Positions 1 to 8,455 of a DNA stretch of 61,975 bases are shown in pieces (within the stretch, counting starts at the first letter, position 1; every line of letters starts with the position of its first letter). This stretch comes from Burkholderia singularis (GTDB taxonomy: Bacteria; Pseudomonadota; Gammaproteobacteria; Burkholderiales; Burkholderiaceae). Position numbers and translations under genes: made by a program. Location of the stretch: assembly GCF_900176645.1 (NCBI RefSeq), contig NZ_FXAN01000052.1, positions 1 through 61,975 on the forward strand, read 5' to 3'. The notes under the pieces are model-generated. The model did not search any database, had not been told where the DNA came from, and saw nothing but the letters and a program-made list of their open reading frames with translations.

Positions 1-98
1 AGCGACGCGTCGAACTGATCCCACGGAATGTCCTTCTCCATGTCCCAGCGGACCGCTTCGAGCGACTTGTAAAGCTCCGGATAAAGCATGGTGTTCAT
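1..98 (-). CDS. Ferritin-like domain protein, N-terminal fragment cut by window edge
   Basis: Reading leftward from ATG at 98 gives an open frame beginning MNTMLYPELYKSLEAVRWDM that runs off the left edge without a stop. I recall this opening (LYPEL.KSLE.VRWDMEKDIPW) from a conserved Burkholderia ferritin-like protein; only 32 codons are visible, so no metal-binding residues can be checked. A purine-rich GGGGTGGG lies just upstream of the ATG and fits a ribosome binding site. The family name is inference from recall; the existence of a gene start is directly supported. Confidence 0.65.
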   Translation of the reverse strand, partial: MNTMLYPELYKSLEAVRWDMEKDIPWDQFDAS

Positions 99-707
99 GA
101 TCCCACCCCTGTTCTGCGCAATGCGACACCTAAACGAGATTGTTACGCCAAACCGCCCAGATCGGCAGTGTTTCGCAACCAACCGATTATTTTACGCGCT
201 AATCCCGGCCCGGACGCAGGTTTTGCGCCGGACGCCGGGCGTTCGCGTTCCATCGTGGGGTAAGCCGCATGCGGCGCTGCCGACCGACCAGCAATCGAAA
301 GCCGCGCTGCGGTGCCTGAAAGCGTCCGGCGTCACGCCGGACTCGTGCCGGGCCTCGCGCAGCCAGCGTAAACCGCCGCGCCGCGAACGGGCCCGATGTG
401 TGATTTATTCGGCGGCGGCCATGATAGCACGCGACTGTGACCGTTCCGCGACCTTGGCGGGCGGCCGGGCGTGACCATGCGGCAAAGCGTCGCGTCGAAA
501 GCAGAATGTCGGTGTCGCGAAAACACAACCCTTCGCCGGATCGCGTCTCCGGAGCGAAGCGGGCGCCCCGCGATAATTTTGAGATAACTCCAAAATGCGC
601 GCCGACGGACTGGCACCGGGCGCACGCGCGATCATCGGCGCTCGGGCGTCGCGCCGCCGCGATCCGCCTGTCGCGCTGGCGTCCGTCTTGCCCGATGGCC
701 GACCCGC
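99..707. other. Intergenic stretch, no convincing gene
   Basis: About 600 bases lie between the start of the ferritin-like gene and the end of the patatin gene. Open frames exist on both strands but are Arg/Ala/Pro-rich, match no family I know and look like high-GC shadows. A short tandem run built on CTGCCGCGCTCC sits near 785 just inside the patatin 3' end. The leftward gene must be transcribed from a promoter here, but I see no clear sigma-70 box. Confidence 0.5.
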
Positions 708-2012
708 CTATGGCTTGCGGGTCTTGCCGGTTATCGCGGCGTTTGCCGCACCTGCCACATCCCGCGCACCTGCCGCATTTGCCGCGCTCCCTGCCGCGCT
801 CCCTGCCGCGCTCGCGTCCGCCACGCCTTGCGCACGCTCCGCGTCCGGGCCGCCGCCCCGGTCTGCCGCCGCGATCCACTGCGCGAGCCGCTCGCGCTGC
901 GCGTTCGCATCGCGGTAACCCAATTCGACAAGCTCCCGCGTGAATTCGGCCTCGAACAACAGATAGCTCGCAAACGACGCGCCCGCCGGCTTATTGCCGC
1001 CCACCGCGCCCAGCAGCCCGCGCACCGCGAGCGGCAGCCGCTTCAGATGGTTTGCCGCGATAAGCTCGATGCGCTCGGACGGCGCGATCGCAAGCACGTC
1101 GACATGCCGCCAACCGCTCGCCGGTTCGACGCAATGCGGCAGATGCTCGATCATCCGGTTCACGTGCTCGATGCGTTCGATATCGGCGCCGATCGAATCG
1201 AGGAAGACGCTCGCAAGCACTTGCTGGCCAATCTGCGCGAGCGACGGATAGCCGCGTGCGTCGCCGTTCGCGGCGGGCACCTCCGGCCGCGAATCCGCCG
1301 CGCCGACCACCACGATCCTGTCGCTGCCGAAATGAATGGCCGGCGACAGCGGCGCGATTTGCCGGATCGTGCCGTCGCCGAAATATTCGATCCCGCCGTC
1401 GAGCATTAGCGGCACTGCGGGAAACACGAACGGAATCGCCGACGACGCGAGCAGGTGCTCGGCCGACAGGTCGACCATCCGCGCGGTGCGCTGCGCGCGC
1501 CGCCACGCGTGAATCGGCTCGCTCGCCTGATAGAACGTCAAATGCCGGCCGCTCGTATAGCTCAACGCCGTCACCGACAGCGCATGCAGCATGCGCGTCT
1601 CGAGCATCAGTTCGATGCGGCGGAAATCGAGTTCGCGACGCAGCAGATGCGCGAGCGGCGCGTTGTCGAGCAGCCCGCGCGGCGAGCGGTGCGCGGCCCA
1701 GCCGACGCTCATCGCGGTGAGCCAGCGCGCGCCCGCCGCCACGATGCCGAGCCAATCGGTCCGATAAACCTGCGACGCGCGCAGATGCTCCCAGAATGCG
1801 AGCAGGCGGCGCGCGCCATGCGCGAAATCGTCGGCATGACTCGCGAGCGACGTCGCGTTGATCGCGCCGGCCGACGAGCCGCAGATCACCACGAACGGCG
1901 ACGCACGCCGCTTAGGATCGATGTCGAATGCGATCTCGGCGAGCGCCTTCACCACGCCGACTTGATAGGCAGCCCGCGCGCCGCCGCCCATCAGCACAAG
2001 TGCGAGCCGCAT
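708..2012 (-). CDS. Patatin-like phospholipase
   Basis: The 434-residue product is a patatin-type acyl hydrolase, a serine lipase family that attacks membrane phospholipids with a Ser-Asp dyad. The oxyanion loop GGGARAAYQVGV is at residues 9-20, the nucleophile elbow GSSAG at 45-49 (Ser47) and the catalytic Asp in GDGT at 212-215. There is no obvious signal peptide, so it is probably cytoplasmic or peripherally membrane-bound. The C-terminal 40 residues are Ala/Gly-rich low complexity (AGSAAGSAANAAGA) encoded by short nucleotide repeats. It ends the leftward run phaM-patatin, 37 bases after phaM, so the two may be cotranscribed. The family is secure; the substrate is unknown. Confidence 0.88.
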   Translation of the reverse strand: MRLALVLMGGGARAAYQVGVVKALAEIAFDIDPKRRASPFVVICGSSAGAINATSLASHADDFAHGARRLLAFWEHLRASQVYRTDWLGIVAAGARWLTAMSVGWAAHRSPRGLLDNAPLAHLLRRELDFRRIELMLETRMLHALSVTALSYTSGRHLTFYQASEPIHAWRRAQRTARMVDLSAEHLLASSAIPFVFPAVPLMLDGGIEYFGDGTIRQIAPLSPAIHFGSDRIVVVGAADSRPEVPAANGDARGYPSLAQIGQQVLASVFLDSIGADIERIEHVNRMIEHLPHCVEPASGWRHVDVLAIAPSERIELIAANHLKRLPLAVRGLLGAVGGNKPAGASFASYLLFEAEFTRELVELGYRDANAQRERLAQWIAAADRGGGPDAERAQGVADASAAGSAAGSAANAAGARDVAGAANAAITGKTRKP

Positions 2013-2049
2013 CGCGGACCTTCATCTATCGACGACGGCACTGTACGGG

Positions 2050-2916
2050 TCAAGCGCCGCGCTTGGCCGCCTTCTTCGCGGCCGCGGGCTTCGTGCGCGC
2101 AGGCGGATCCGTCTGCGCGTCGGCCTGCGCGAGATCGGCGTCGGCCTGCGCGAGATCGGCGTCGGCCTGCGCGCGCGGCGGCGCCGCGCGGCGCGTCACC
2201 GGCGGTTTCTTTCGCGCGGCGGCCGGCGTTTCGGCGGCACTCTGCGGGCCGGGCGCGCCGGCAGGCGGCGCAAAGCCGGGCTGGCTCATCGCAAAACGCG
2301 CGAGCTGGTCGAACTGCGACTGCAACAGATTCCACCAGCCGGCCGGATCGAACGCGTCGGCGCCCGGCGGCGGCTTCGCCGCATCGTCGGAAGTGCTCGC
2401 GTCGGCGGGCGCATCGGCCGCCGATGCGCCGCGGGCGGCAGTCGAGTCCGCCGACGCGCTCGTGCCGGCGTCGCGCCAAATCGACGTCGACGCCTTCGGC
2501 GATTCCGCCGGCGGCGCTTCCCGGCTCGCGGGCTTGTCCGGCGACAGCGCGGCCCCCGCCGCGTTCATCGACGTCTGCGCGAACGCGCCGAACGCACGCA
2601 GCGTCGCGAGCGTCGCACGCTGCACCTCGAGCGCCTGGATCGCCGATTGCAGCATCCCAAGGTTGAGTTTCAGCCATTGCTCGACTGCGCGCAGATCGGT
2701 AATCCGCTTGTCGAGTTCGTCGACGCTCGCAAGCGGGGCCATCAGATCCGACATTGCCGACAGCGACGGCGGCATGCCCTGCGGCGCGCCGGGAAACGCG
2801 CCGATTCCGCCGAATGGCGCAAGACGCATCATGTCCCACATTTTGTCGACGAACCCGGCGGGCTGAAAACCGCCGAAGCCGGAAAACGGATTGGAGCCGG
2901 TGGTGTCGGTCATCAT
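2050..2916 (-). CDS. phaM: PhaM-type polyhydroxyalkanoate granule regulatory protein
   Basis: PhaM proteins bind the PHB synthase PhaC, activate it and tether granules to DNA. The N-terminal part (NPFSGFGGF, then FVDKMWDMMRLAPFGG, then a coiled region around LDKRITDLRAVEQWLKLN) is the conserved PhaM domain. The C-terminal half is Ala/Pro-rich and ends in a Lys/Ala tail (ARTKPAAAKKAAKRGA) of the histone-like kind used for DNA contact. I chose ATG 2916 (followed by a second ATG) because GAGG lies just upstream; an open frame continues to 3018 without a better start. Three near-identical AQADADL segments come from a 21-bp tandem repeat. Product 288 residues. Confidence 0.85.
   Translation of the reverse strand: MMTDTTGSNPFSGFGGFQPAGFVDKMWDMMRLAPFGGIGAFPGAPQGMPPSLSAMSDLMAPLASVDELDKRITDLRAVEQWLKLNLGMLQSAIQALEVQRATLATLRAFGAFAQTSMNAAGAALSPDKPASREAPPAESPKASTSIWRDAGTSASADSTAARGASAADAPADASTSDDAAKPPPGADAFDPAGWWNLLQSQFDQLARFAMSQPGFAPPAGAPGPQSAAETPAAARKKPPVTRRAAPPRAQADADLAQADADLAQADAQTDPPARTKPAAAKKAAKRGA
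2119..2173. repeat. 21-bp tandem repeat inside phaM
   Basis: Two exact 21-bp copies (2119-2139, 2140-2160) and 13 bases of a third keep the reading frame and encode AQADADL units in the linker between the PhaM domain and the Lys-rich tail. Copy number could vary between strains without frameshift. Confidence 0.8.
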
Positions 2917-3342
2917 CGATCCTCGGAAGCGAATGACGCGGCTCGCGGAAAACGGCCGCGCCCAGTCCAGTTTAACGAAGCCCGCGCGGGCGGGCATCGG
3001 GCCAAACCCGGCGCGCATGCGCGCGGGCCGCGCCGGCTCATGCCGGTTGCCGCGGGTTCATGCGGGCCGCATTGCCATCGGCGCCATACCGGCGTCGTTG
3101 GCTCGCCGCACCGCTTCGAATCCGGCGGCGGCACATCCCGCGCAATCGCACCCGCTTCGGGCCGGGCGCGTCGTCTCATCGAAGCGCGCCGCCCCCCAAC
3201 CGTGCCGCATCGGGCGCGCATGCGCACGCCGCGCACGCACGAAACGGCGCCCGCGTTTCAGGCGGCGCCTGCATCGAACCACGCCGCACCAGGCCGCCTC
3301 GCCGCGCCCCACATCAAGTCGCAGCAGCCGCATCGCGCCACA
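2917..3342. other. Intergenic stretch upstream of phaM
   Basis: Some 426 GC-rich bases hold no frame I believe. The 3' part contains a loose repeated phrase CACATCAAG at about 3311 and 3340. The phaM promoter should be here but I cannot point to convincing -35/-10 boxes. Confidence 0.4.
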
Positions 3343-4335
3343 TCAAGCCGCGCCGTCTGGCGGCGCAACCGACTGCTCGATCGCACCAAAGATCGATTTA
3401 CCCGCATCGTCGAACATCTCGATCTTCACCTTGTCGCCATAGCGCATGAATTCCGTGCTCGGCGCGCCGTGCTCGATCGTCTCGAGGCAGCGCTTCTCGG
3501 CGATGCAGCAGTAGCCGCGCTTCGCGTCCCGGTTCGATACGGTGCCCGAGCCGACGATCGAGCCCGCGCGCACGTTGCGCGTCTTCGCCGCGTGCGCGAT
3601 CAACTGGCCGAAATGAAACGCCATGTCCGCGCCCGCGTCCGGCTGGCCGACCTTCTTGCCATTCCAATGAACGATCATCGGACGATGCACGCGGCCTTCG
3701 CGCCAATGCTCGCCCAGCTCGTCCGGCGTCACGGCGACCGGCGAGAACGCGCTCGCCGGCTTGCTCTGGAAAAACCCGAAGCCCTTCGCAAGCTCGGCCG
3801 CAATCAGATGACGCAACGACACGTCGTTGACGAGCGCGACGAGGCGCACGGCCTTGAGCGCTTCGTCGGGCGTTGCGCCCATCGGCACGTCGCCCGTTAT
3901 CACGGCGACTTCCGCCTCGAAATCGATCCCCCACTCTTCCGATGCGCAGACGATATCGTCGCGCGGCCCGAGAAAATCGTCGCTGCCGCCCTGGTACATC
4001 AACGGGTCCGTGTGGAATTCCGGCGGCATCTCGGCGCCGCGCGCGCGGCGCACCAGCTCGACATGATTCAAATAAGCCGAGCCGTCCGCCCATTGGAACG
4101 CGCGCGGCAGCGGCGCCATGCAATGCTCGGGCTCGAACGCGAACGCATTGCGCGCGCGGCCTTGGTTCAGCGTGTCGGACAGTTCGCGCAACTGCGGCGC
4201 GTAGAACGCCCAGTCGTCGAGCACGCGCTGCAGCGTCGGCGCGATCGCATCGGCAATCGCCGCTGTCTGCAGATCGCGGGATACGACGATCAGCTGGCCG
4301 TCGCGCGTGCCGTCCTTGAGCGAAGCGAGTTTCAT
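3343..4335 (-). CDS. Fumarylacetoacetate hydrolase family protein
   Basis: A 330-residue FAH-fold enzyme; the family cleaves C-C bonds in beta-diketo acids using a Glu/Asp-bound divalent metal. The typical start MKLASLKDGTRDG, the metal-binding EEWGIDFEAEVAVITGD segment near the middle, and the conserved GSGTVSNRD run in the C-terminal half are visible. ATG 4335 is chosen because family members begin this way and the longer frame upstream overlaps the divergent regulator. It lies 100 bases from an IclR-family regulator read the other way, a common arrangement for aromatic-acid or tyrosine catabolism, so the regulator probably controls this gene. Whether it is true fumarylacetoacetase, an acylpyruvase or another hydrolase cannot be told from sequence. 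Confidence 0.88.
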   Translation of the reverse strand: MKLASLKDGTRDGQLIVVSRDLQTAAIADAIAPTLQRVLDDWAFYAPQLRELSDTLNQGRARNAFAFEPEHCMAPLPRAFQWADGSAYLNHVELVRRARGAEMPPEFHTDPLMYQGGSDDFLGPRDDIVCASEEWGIDFEAEVAVITGDVPMGATPDEALKAVRLVALVNDVSLRHLIAAELAKGFGFFQSKPASAFSPVAVTPDELGEHWREGRVHRPMIVHWNGKKVGQPDAGADMAFHFGQLIAHAAKTRNVRAGSIVGSGTVSNRDAKRGYCCIAEKRCLETIEHGAPSTEFMRYGDKVKIEMFDDAGKSIFGAIEQSVAPPDGAA

Positions 4336-4435
4336 AGAGCAAAGAGCCGTATAGTGACGATGGAAGAAATCTATTTTACGATGGTGAACCGCGCGCGGGC
4401 GCGCGGCGCGCTCCTTCCATTCTTCCCGCATCACC

Positions 4436-5284
4436 GTGAACCAATCCGCCTCCGCCCTTCCCGACGACGATCTCACCGACGATACCGCCGAAGAGAAAAC
4501 CCGTTCGGGCATCCAGTCGATCGAAGTCGGCTTTCGCCTGCTCGACGTGCTGACGCACGAGCCTCGCGCGATGATGCTGCGCGACCTCGCGCAGCGCGCG
4601 CAGATGAGCCCGGCCAAGGCGCACCGCTATCTCGTGAGTTTTCTGCGGCTCGGGGTCGTGTCGCAAGATCCGGTGTCCGGGCGCTACGAACTCGGCGGCT
4701 TCGCGCTGCAAATGGGGCTTGCGCGGCTTGCGCGCGTCGACGGCGTGAAACTCGCGCGCATCGCGCTCACCGCGCTGCGCGACCGGCTCGATCAGACAGT
4801 GGGCATCGCGGTGTGGGGCAATCAGGGGCCGACGATCGTTCATTGGATGGAATCGAGCCATCCGGCCAAGGCGTCGCTGAAACTCGGCGACGTGATGCCG
4901 CTGCTCGGCTCGGCAACGGGCCTCGTATTCGCGGCTTATCTGCCGCGCAGCAAAACCGCCGCTATGATCGAGCGCGAACTCGCCGACAGCCACCGCGCCG
5001 CGCATTACGCCGGCCCGCGCACGCTCGCCGAAGTCGAGGCGGTGCTCGCGGACGTGCGCGCGCACCGCGCCGCGCGCGTCGCAGGCATGCTGCTGCCGAC
5101 GATCAACGCATTCGGGATGCCCGTGTTCGATTCGCTCGGCGAGCTGGCGCTGGCGATCGTCGCGCTCGGCCACGAAGGCGCGTTCGATCTGAGCTGGGGC
5201 GGCGAAATCGACGCCGCGCTGCGCGCGTGCGCCCAGCAGTTGTCTTACGAGCTTGGGTATAGTGACGAAGCGCGCAGCCCGTGA
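4436..5284 (+). CDS. IclR-family transcriptional regulator
   Basis: The 282-residue protein has a winged helix near residues 25-90 (SIEVGFRLLDVLTHEPRAM, then LRDLAQRAQMSPAKAHRYL) and an effector-binding C-terminal domain (RIALTALRDRLDQTVGIAVW), the two-part IclR plan. The frame opens at a GTG at 4436 without a strong ribosome binding site; no better start exists in frame. It is divergent from the fumarylacetoacetate hydrolase family gene. The 100-base gap contains ATGGAAG at 4360 and its inverted copy CTTCCAT at 4414, and ACGATGG repeated at 4358 and 4379, possible operator elements. The likely role is local control of the neighbouring hydrolase; the effector is unknown. Confidence 0.88.
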   Translation: MNQSASALPDDDLTDDTAEEKTRSGIQSIEVGFRLLDVLTHEPRAMMLRDLAQRAQMSPAKAHRYLVSFLRLGVVSQDPVSGRYELGGFALQMGLARLARVDGVKLARIALTALRDRLDQTVGIAVWGNQGPTIVHWMESSHPAKASLKLGDVMPLLGSATGLVFAAYLPRSKTAAMIERELADSHRAAHYAGPRTLAEVEAVLADVRAHRAARVAGMLLPTINAFGMPVFDSLGELALAIVALGHEGAFDLSWGGEIDAALRACAQQLSYELGYSDEARSP

Positions 5285-5350
5285 CGCACGCCGCCGCGCC
5301 CGGGCCGCGCATGCATTTTCTTCGTCATTCGAACCATTTGCCGGTTTTTG

Positions 5351-6631
5351 ATGCCGCCTTCACCGTCCGATCTCGCACCCGGGCTGCCGTCCGATCCACC
5401 GTCCGGTTCGTCGAACCCGCGTGATGCGCGGCGCCGTGTGCGCCGCGCCGTGCTGGTATTCGCGCTGGTGCTTGCACTGCACTGGCTCGCCGCGCAATGG
5501 CTCGTGCGCTTGCGCGAACCGTTCAAGCCAGCCTCGCCCGCGGACGTGCCGGTTCAAATCGAATTGCTCAAACCGCAGCGGATCGAACGTGAACCCGAGC
5601 CGCCCAAAGCCGCCCCGGCGCCGCCGCGCGCCGCGCCAAAGCCGGCGGCGCCCGCCGCCGCGCCACATCGTTCGGAACCCGTACTAACTTCGCCCGCCGC
5701 TTCGCCCGACGCGCGGCACGCCGCCCCCGCCCCGCAAACGGCCGACGCGGCGCAACCGAGCCCGGCAAGCGCAAGCGGCGTGCCGGATGCCGCGCGCGCG
5801 CCGGGCGCGGATGCGCCGCGCGGTCCGGCGTCAAAGGGCGTGAAATTCTCGCCGCCGCCGTCGGGCGAGCTGCGCTACGACACGTTCTATAACGGCATGC
5901 AAAACATGGGCGGCACGATTCACTGGGAAACCGACGGCAGCACGTATTCGCTGTTCGTGTCGATGCCGCTGCCGTTCGTCGGCCCGTACACCTACGAGAG
6001 CCGCGGCCGCATCGACGCATTCGGCATCGCGCCCGAGCGCTATGTCGAGACGCGCGGGCGTCGCCCGTCCGATTTCGCGATCTTCAACCGCGACACCAAG
6101 CAGATCGTCTTCACGAGCACGCCGAATTCAGTCTCGCTGCCCGATGGCGCACAGGACCGTTTCAGCTTGCTCATGGAGCTTGCCGGCCTCGTGCGCGGCG
6201 ATCCCGACGCATATCGTCCTGGCCTCACGCGCGAGTTCTTCGTGGTCGATCGCAACAGCGGCGAGACTTGGCCGATCACGACGATCGGCGACGAAACGAT
6301 CTCGACGAACGCAGGCATGCTCGCTACGCGCCATTTCATGCGACTGCCGCGCCACGCCGGCGACACGCGCCGCATCGACATCTGGCTCGCGCCGTCGCTG
6401 GGCTGGCTGCCCGCGCGAATGGTGCAGACCGAGCCGAACGGCTCGCAAATCGAACTCCTGTGGCACAGCGCAACGAGCCACGCGAGCGAATCGACGGACA
6501 CGAACGAGCCGCCCGCACCCGCATCATCGCCTCCGAACACGAACGCCAATGCAAACGCGGCCAAATCGGTAAATTCGACCGACGCCACACCGGCTGCACC
6601 AGCGGCTGCCAGCGCTGCCGACCCGTCTTAA
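5351..6631 (+). CDS. DUF3108 domain protein, membrane-anchored
   Basis: The product of 426 residues has a short cytoplasmic head, one hydrophobic helix at about 33-51 (AVLVFALVLALHWLAAQWL), a long Pro/Ala-rich periplasmic stalk up to about 160, and a globular domain starting FSPPPSGELRYDTFYNGM that fits DUF3108. The stalk resembles the spacer of TonB-type proteins. The C-terminal 50 residues are Asn/Ala/Ser-rich low complexity. The ATG at 5351 follows a TTG at 5348 that is also open; ATG is preferred. The function of DUF3108 proteins is not established. It lies 66 bases after the IclR gene, same strand. Confidence 0.85.
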   Translation: MPPSPSDLAPGLPSDPPSGSSNPRDARRRVRRAVLVFALVLALHWLAAQWLVRLREPFKPASPADVPVQIELLKPQRIEREPEPPKAAPAPPRAAPKPAAPAAAPHRSEPVLTSPAASPDARHAAPAPQTADAAQPSPASASGVPDAARAPGADAPRGPASKGVKFSPPPSGELRYDTFYNGMQNMGGTIHWETDGSTYSLFVSMPLPFVGPYTYESRGRIDAFGIAPERYVETRGRRPSDFAIFNRDTKQIVFTSTPNSVSLPDGAQDRFSLLMELAGLVRGDPDAYRPGLTREFFVVDRNSGETWPITTIGDETISTNAGMLATRHFMRLPRHAGDTRRIDIWLAPSLGWLPARMVQTEPNGSQIELLWHSATSHASESTDTNEPPAPASSPPNTNANANAAKSVNSTDATPAAPAAASAADPS

Positions 6632-6669
6632 CAATTCTTATGTCGCCTATCCGTCAACCTTGACAATCT

Positions 6670-6699
6670 TTGACAGCAATTTCCGTCCACCAGTAGAAA
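6670..6699 (+). promoter_or_regulatory. Candidate sigma-70 promoter for the DUF3567 gene
   Basis: A perfect TTGACA at 6670-6675 is followed 18 bases later by TAGAAA at 6694-6699. A second TTGACA begins at 6660. It lies about 160 bases before the DUF3567 start, in a locally AT-richer gap. Position and match support it; activity is inferred. Confidence 0.5.
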
Positions 6700-6855
6700 A
6701 TCAGAAACGTTTTAGAGACATCGGCTTCTAACCGATAAACCGATAAACAACAACGCCCCCTGAAAGCGGGCGTGCAGCGCCAACCCCTTGAAACCGGCTC
6801 GCGCCTCCCCAATTGCTGGACCAAAGGCCGAACCACTGCGAAGAGGAGTGCCGCC

Positions 6856-7113
6856 ATGCAAATGATCTACAACAGCCCCAATTACTGCGTCGTCGAATTC
6901 CCGCCGCAAGACGGCCATCATGCGATGAATGCCGGTGGATACGAAATCGTCGACAAGAATGCGCAACGCGAAATCTTCATCGATGGCGAACTCGCCGCGC
7001 GCTTTCGCGAGCATGTGAAACAGCTGATTCAGGCCGAACCGACGCTCGACGAAGTAGACGAATTCCTCGGGCAATTCGACAGCCTGATGACGCAGCCCGT
7101 GGTTCTGCACTGA
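6856..7113 (+). CDS. DUF3567 family small protein
   Basis: An 85-residue acidic soluble protein starting MQMIYNSPNYCVVEFP. The sequence NAGGYEIVDKNAQREIFIDG and the overall length match the DUF3567 family of beta-proteobacteria, for which no function is known. ATG 6856 is preferred over an upstream frame opening at 6772 because GAAGAGGAG lies 8 bases before it. It has its own candidate promoter and a hairpin terminator after it, so it is probably monocistronic. Confidence 0.85.
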   Translation: MQMIYNSPNYCVVEFPPQDGHHAMNAGGYEIVDKNAQREIFIDGELAARFREHVKQLIQAEPTLDEVDEFLGQFDSLMTQPVVLH

Positions 7114-7211
7114 CCTTACGCGGGCGCGCCGCCTAGCTGGGCCGCCGGCCCGGCGCAGCAACGGCAGGCGCGCCGCGCTTCGGCGCACTTCGCGCACTTC
7201 GTTTCGTTTTC

Positions 7212-7246
7212 GCCCCCGTGCGGCCCGTGGCACGGGGGCTTCGTTT
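7212..7246 (+). terminator. Rho-independent terminator after the DUF3567 gene
   Basis: A perfect 10-bp stem (GCCCCCGTGC 7212-7221, GCACGGGGGC 7230-7239) with an 8-base loop is followed by TTCGTTT. It separates the DUF3567 gene from metH. Confidence 0.75.
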
Positions 7247-7318
7247 ACCCGGACGGCCGACTCACGAATCGCGACGGCACCGGCTACAATGGCAGCTTTC
7301 CGACCTCGGTAATCCGCC

Positions 7319-8392
7319 ATGTCCGCGCCCATCCCGACCGCGTCTTCCGCCTCGTTCGCCGCCGCGCCGTACACGCGCGGCGCCGAGTTGCCGCAACTGC
7401 TTGCAAAGCGCATCCTGATCCTCGACGGCGCAATGGGCACGATGATCCAGCGCTACAAGCTCGACGAAGCCGCGTATCGCGGCGAGCGCTTCAAGGATTA
7501 TCCGCGCGACGTAAAAGGCAATAACGAGCTGCTGTCGATCACCCAGCCGCAGATCATCCGCGAGATTCACGACCAGTATTTCGCCGCAGGGGCCGATATC
7601 GTCGAGACGAATACGTTCGGCGCAACGGCCGTCGCGCAGGCCGACTACGGCATGGAAAACCTCGTCGACGAGATGAACGCGGCATCGGCCGCGCTCGCGC
7701 GCGAGGCCGCCGCGAAGTATGCGACGCCGGACAAGCCGCGCTTCGTCGCGGGCGCGATCGGACCGACGCCGAAGACCGCGAGCATCTCGCCCGACGTCAA
7801 CGATCCCGGCGCGCGCAACGTCACGTTCGACGAGCTGCGCGACGCGTATTACGCGCAGGCCAAAGCGCTGCTCGCCGGCGGCGTCGACCTGTTTCTCGTC
7901 GAGACGATCTTCGACACGCTGAACGCGAAGGCGGCGCTCTTCGCGCTCGATCAATTGTTCGACGACACCGGCGAGCGGCTGCCGATCATGATCTCGGGCA
8001 CCGTCACCGACGCATCGGGCCGCATTCTCTCCGGCCAGACCGTCGAGGCGTTCTGGAATTCGCTGCGCCACGCGAAGCCGCTCACGTTCGGCCTGAACTG
8101 CGCGCTGGGCGCGGCGCTGATGCGCCCGTACATCGCCGAGCTGGCAAAGCTCTGCGACACCTACGTGTCGTGTTACCCGAACGCCGGGCTGCCGAACCCG
8201 ATGAGCGACACCGGCTTCGACGAAACGCCCGACGTCACGTCGGCACTACTGAAGGAATTCGCGCAAGCGGGCCTCGTCAACATCGCGGGCGGCTGCTGCG
8301 GAACCACACCCGAGCATATCGCGGCGATCGCCAAAGCGCTCGCCGAGGTGAAACCGCGCCGCTGGCCGAGCCAATACAGCGAAGCCGCGTAG
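7319..8392 (+). CDS. metH: Methionine synthase MetH, N-terminal homocysteine-methyltransferase module as a separate protein
   Basis: This 357-residue protein is the zinc-dependent homocysteine-binding module of cobalamin-dependent methionine synthase. [17 protein letters not shown] opens the barrel; the zinc ligands are visible as Cys261 (GLNCALG) and Cys326-Cys327 (GGCCGTT), the C...CC pattern of E. coli MetH. It ends after the Hcy domain, and the remaining domains follow as a second gene 63 bases downstream. A TACAAT at 7285-7290 could be a -10 box. No cobalamin riboswitch is recognisable upstream. The protein should work with the downstream product to make methionine from homocysteine and methyl-tetrahydrofolate. 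Confidence 0.93.
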   Translation: MSAPIPTASSASFAAAPYTRGAELPQLLAKRILILDGAMGTMIQRYKLDEAAYRGERFKDYPRDVKGNNELLSITQPQIIREIHDQYFAAGADIVETNTFGATAVAQADYGMENLVDEMNAASAALAREAAAKYATPDKPRFVAGAIGPTPKTASISPDVNDPGARNVTFDELRDAYYAQAKALLAGGVDLFLVETIFDTLNAKAALFALDQLFDDTGERLPIMISGTVTDASGRILSGQTVEAFWNSLRHAKPLTFGLNCALGAALMRPYIAELAKLCDTYVSCYPNAGLPNPMSDTGFDETPDVTSALLKEFAQAGLVNIAGGCCGTTPEHIAAIAKALAEVKPRRWPSQYSEAA

Positions 8393-8455
8393 CCACGCAA
8401 TCGACGCCGCCGCGCAACCCGCGCGGCGCCCCTGACCCGTTCTCCTCGCACCGCC

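Noticed and set aside
88..474. Rightward 128-codon frame at the left end
   Set aside because: It starts inside the ferritin-like gene on the other strand and has Arg/Pro-rich shadow composition.
2647..5262. Rightward open frame of about 870 codons
   Set aside because: It runs antisense to phaM and the fumarylacetoacetate hydrolase gene and out of frame with the IclR gene; composition is Arg/Ala-rich and it has no family features. It is a high-GC shadow.
7247..7318. Cobalamin riboswitch before metH
   Set aside because: The leader is only about 70 bases after the terminator and lacks the B12-box sequence and multi-stem fold.
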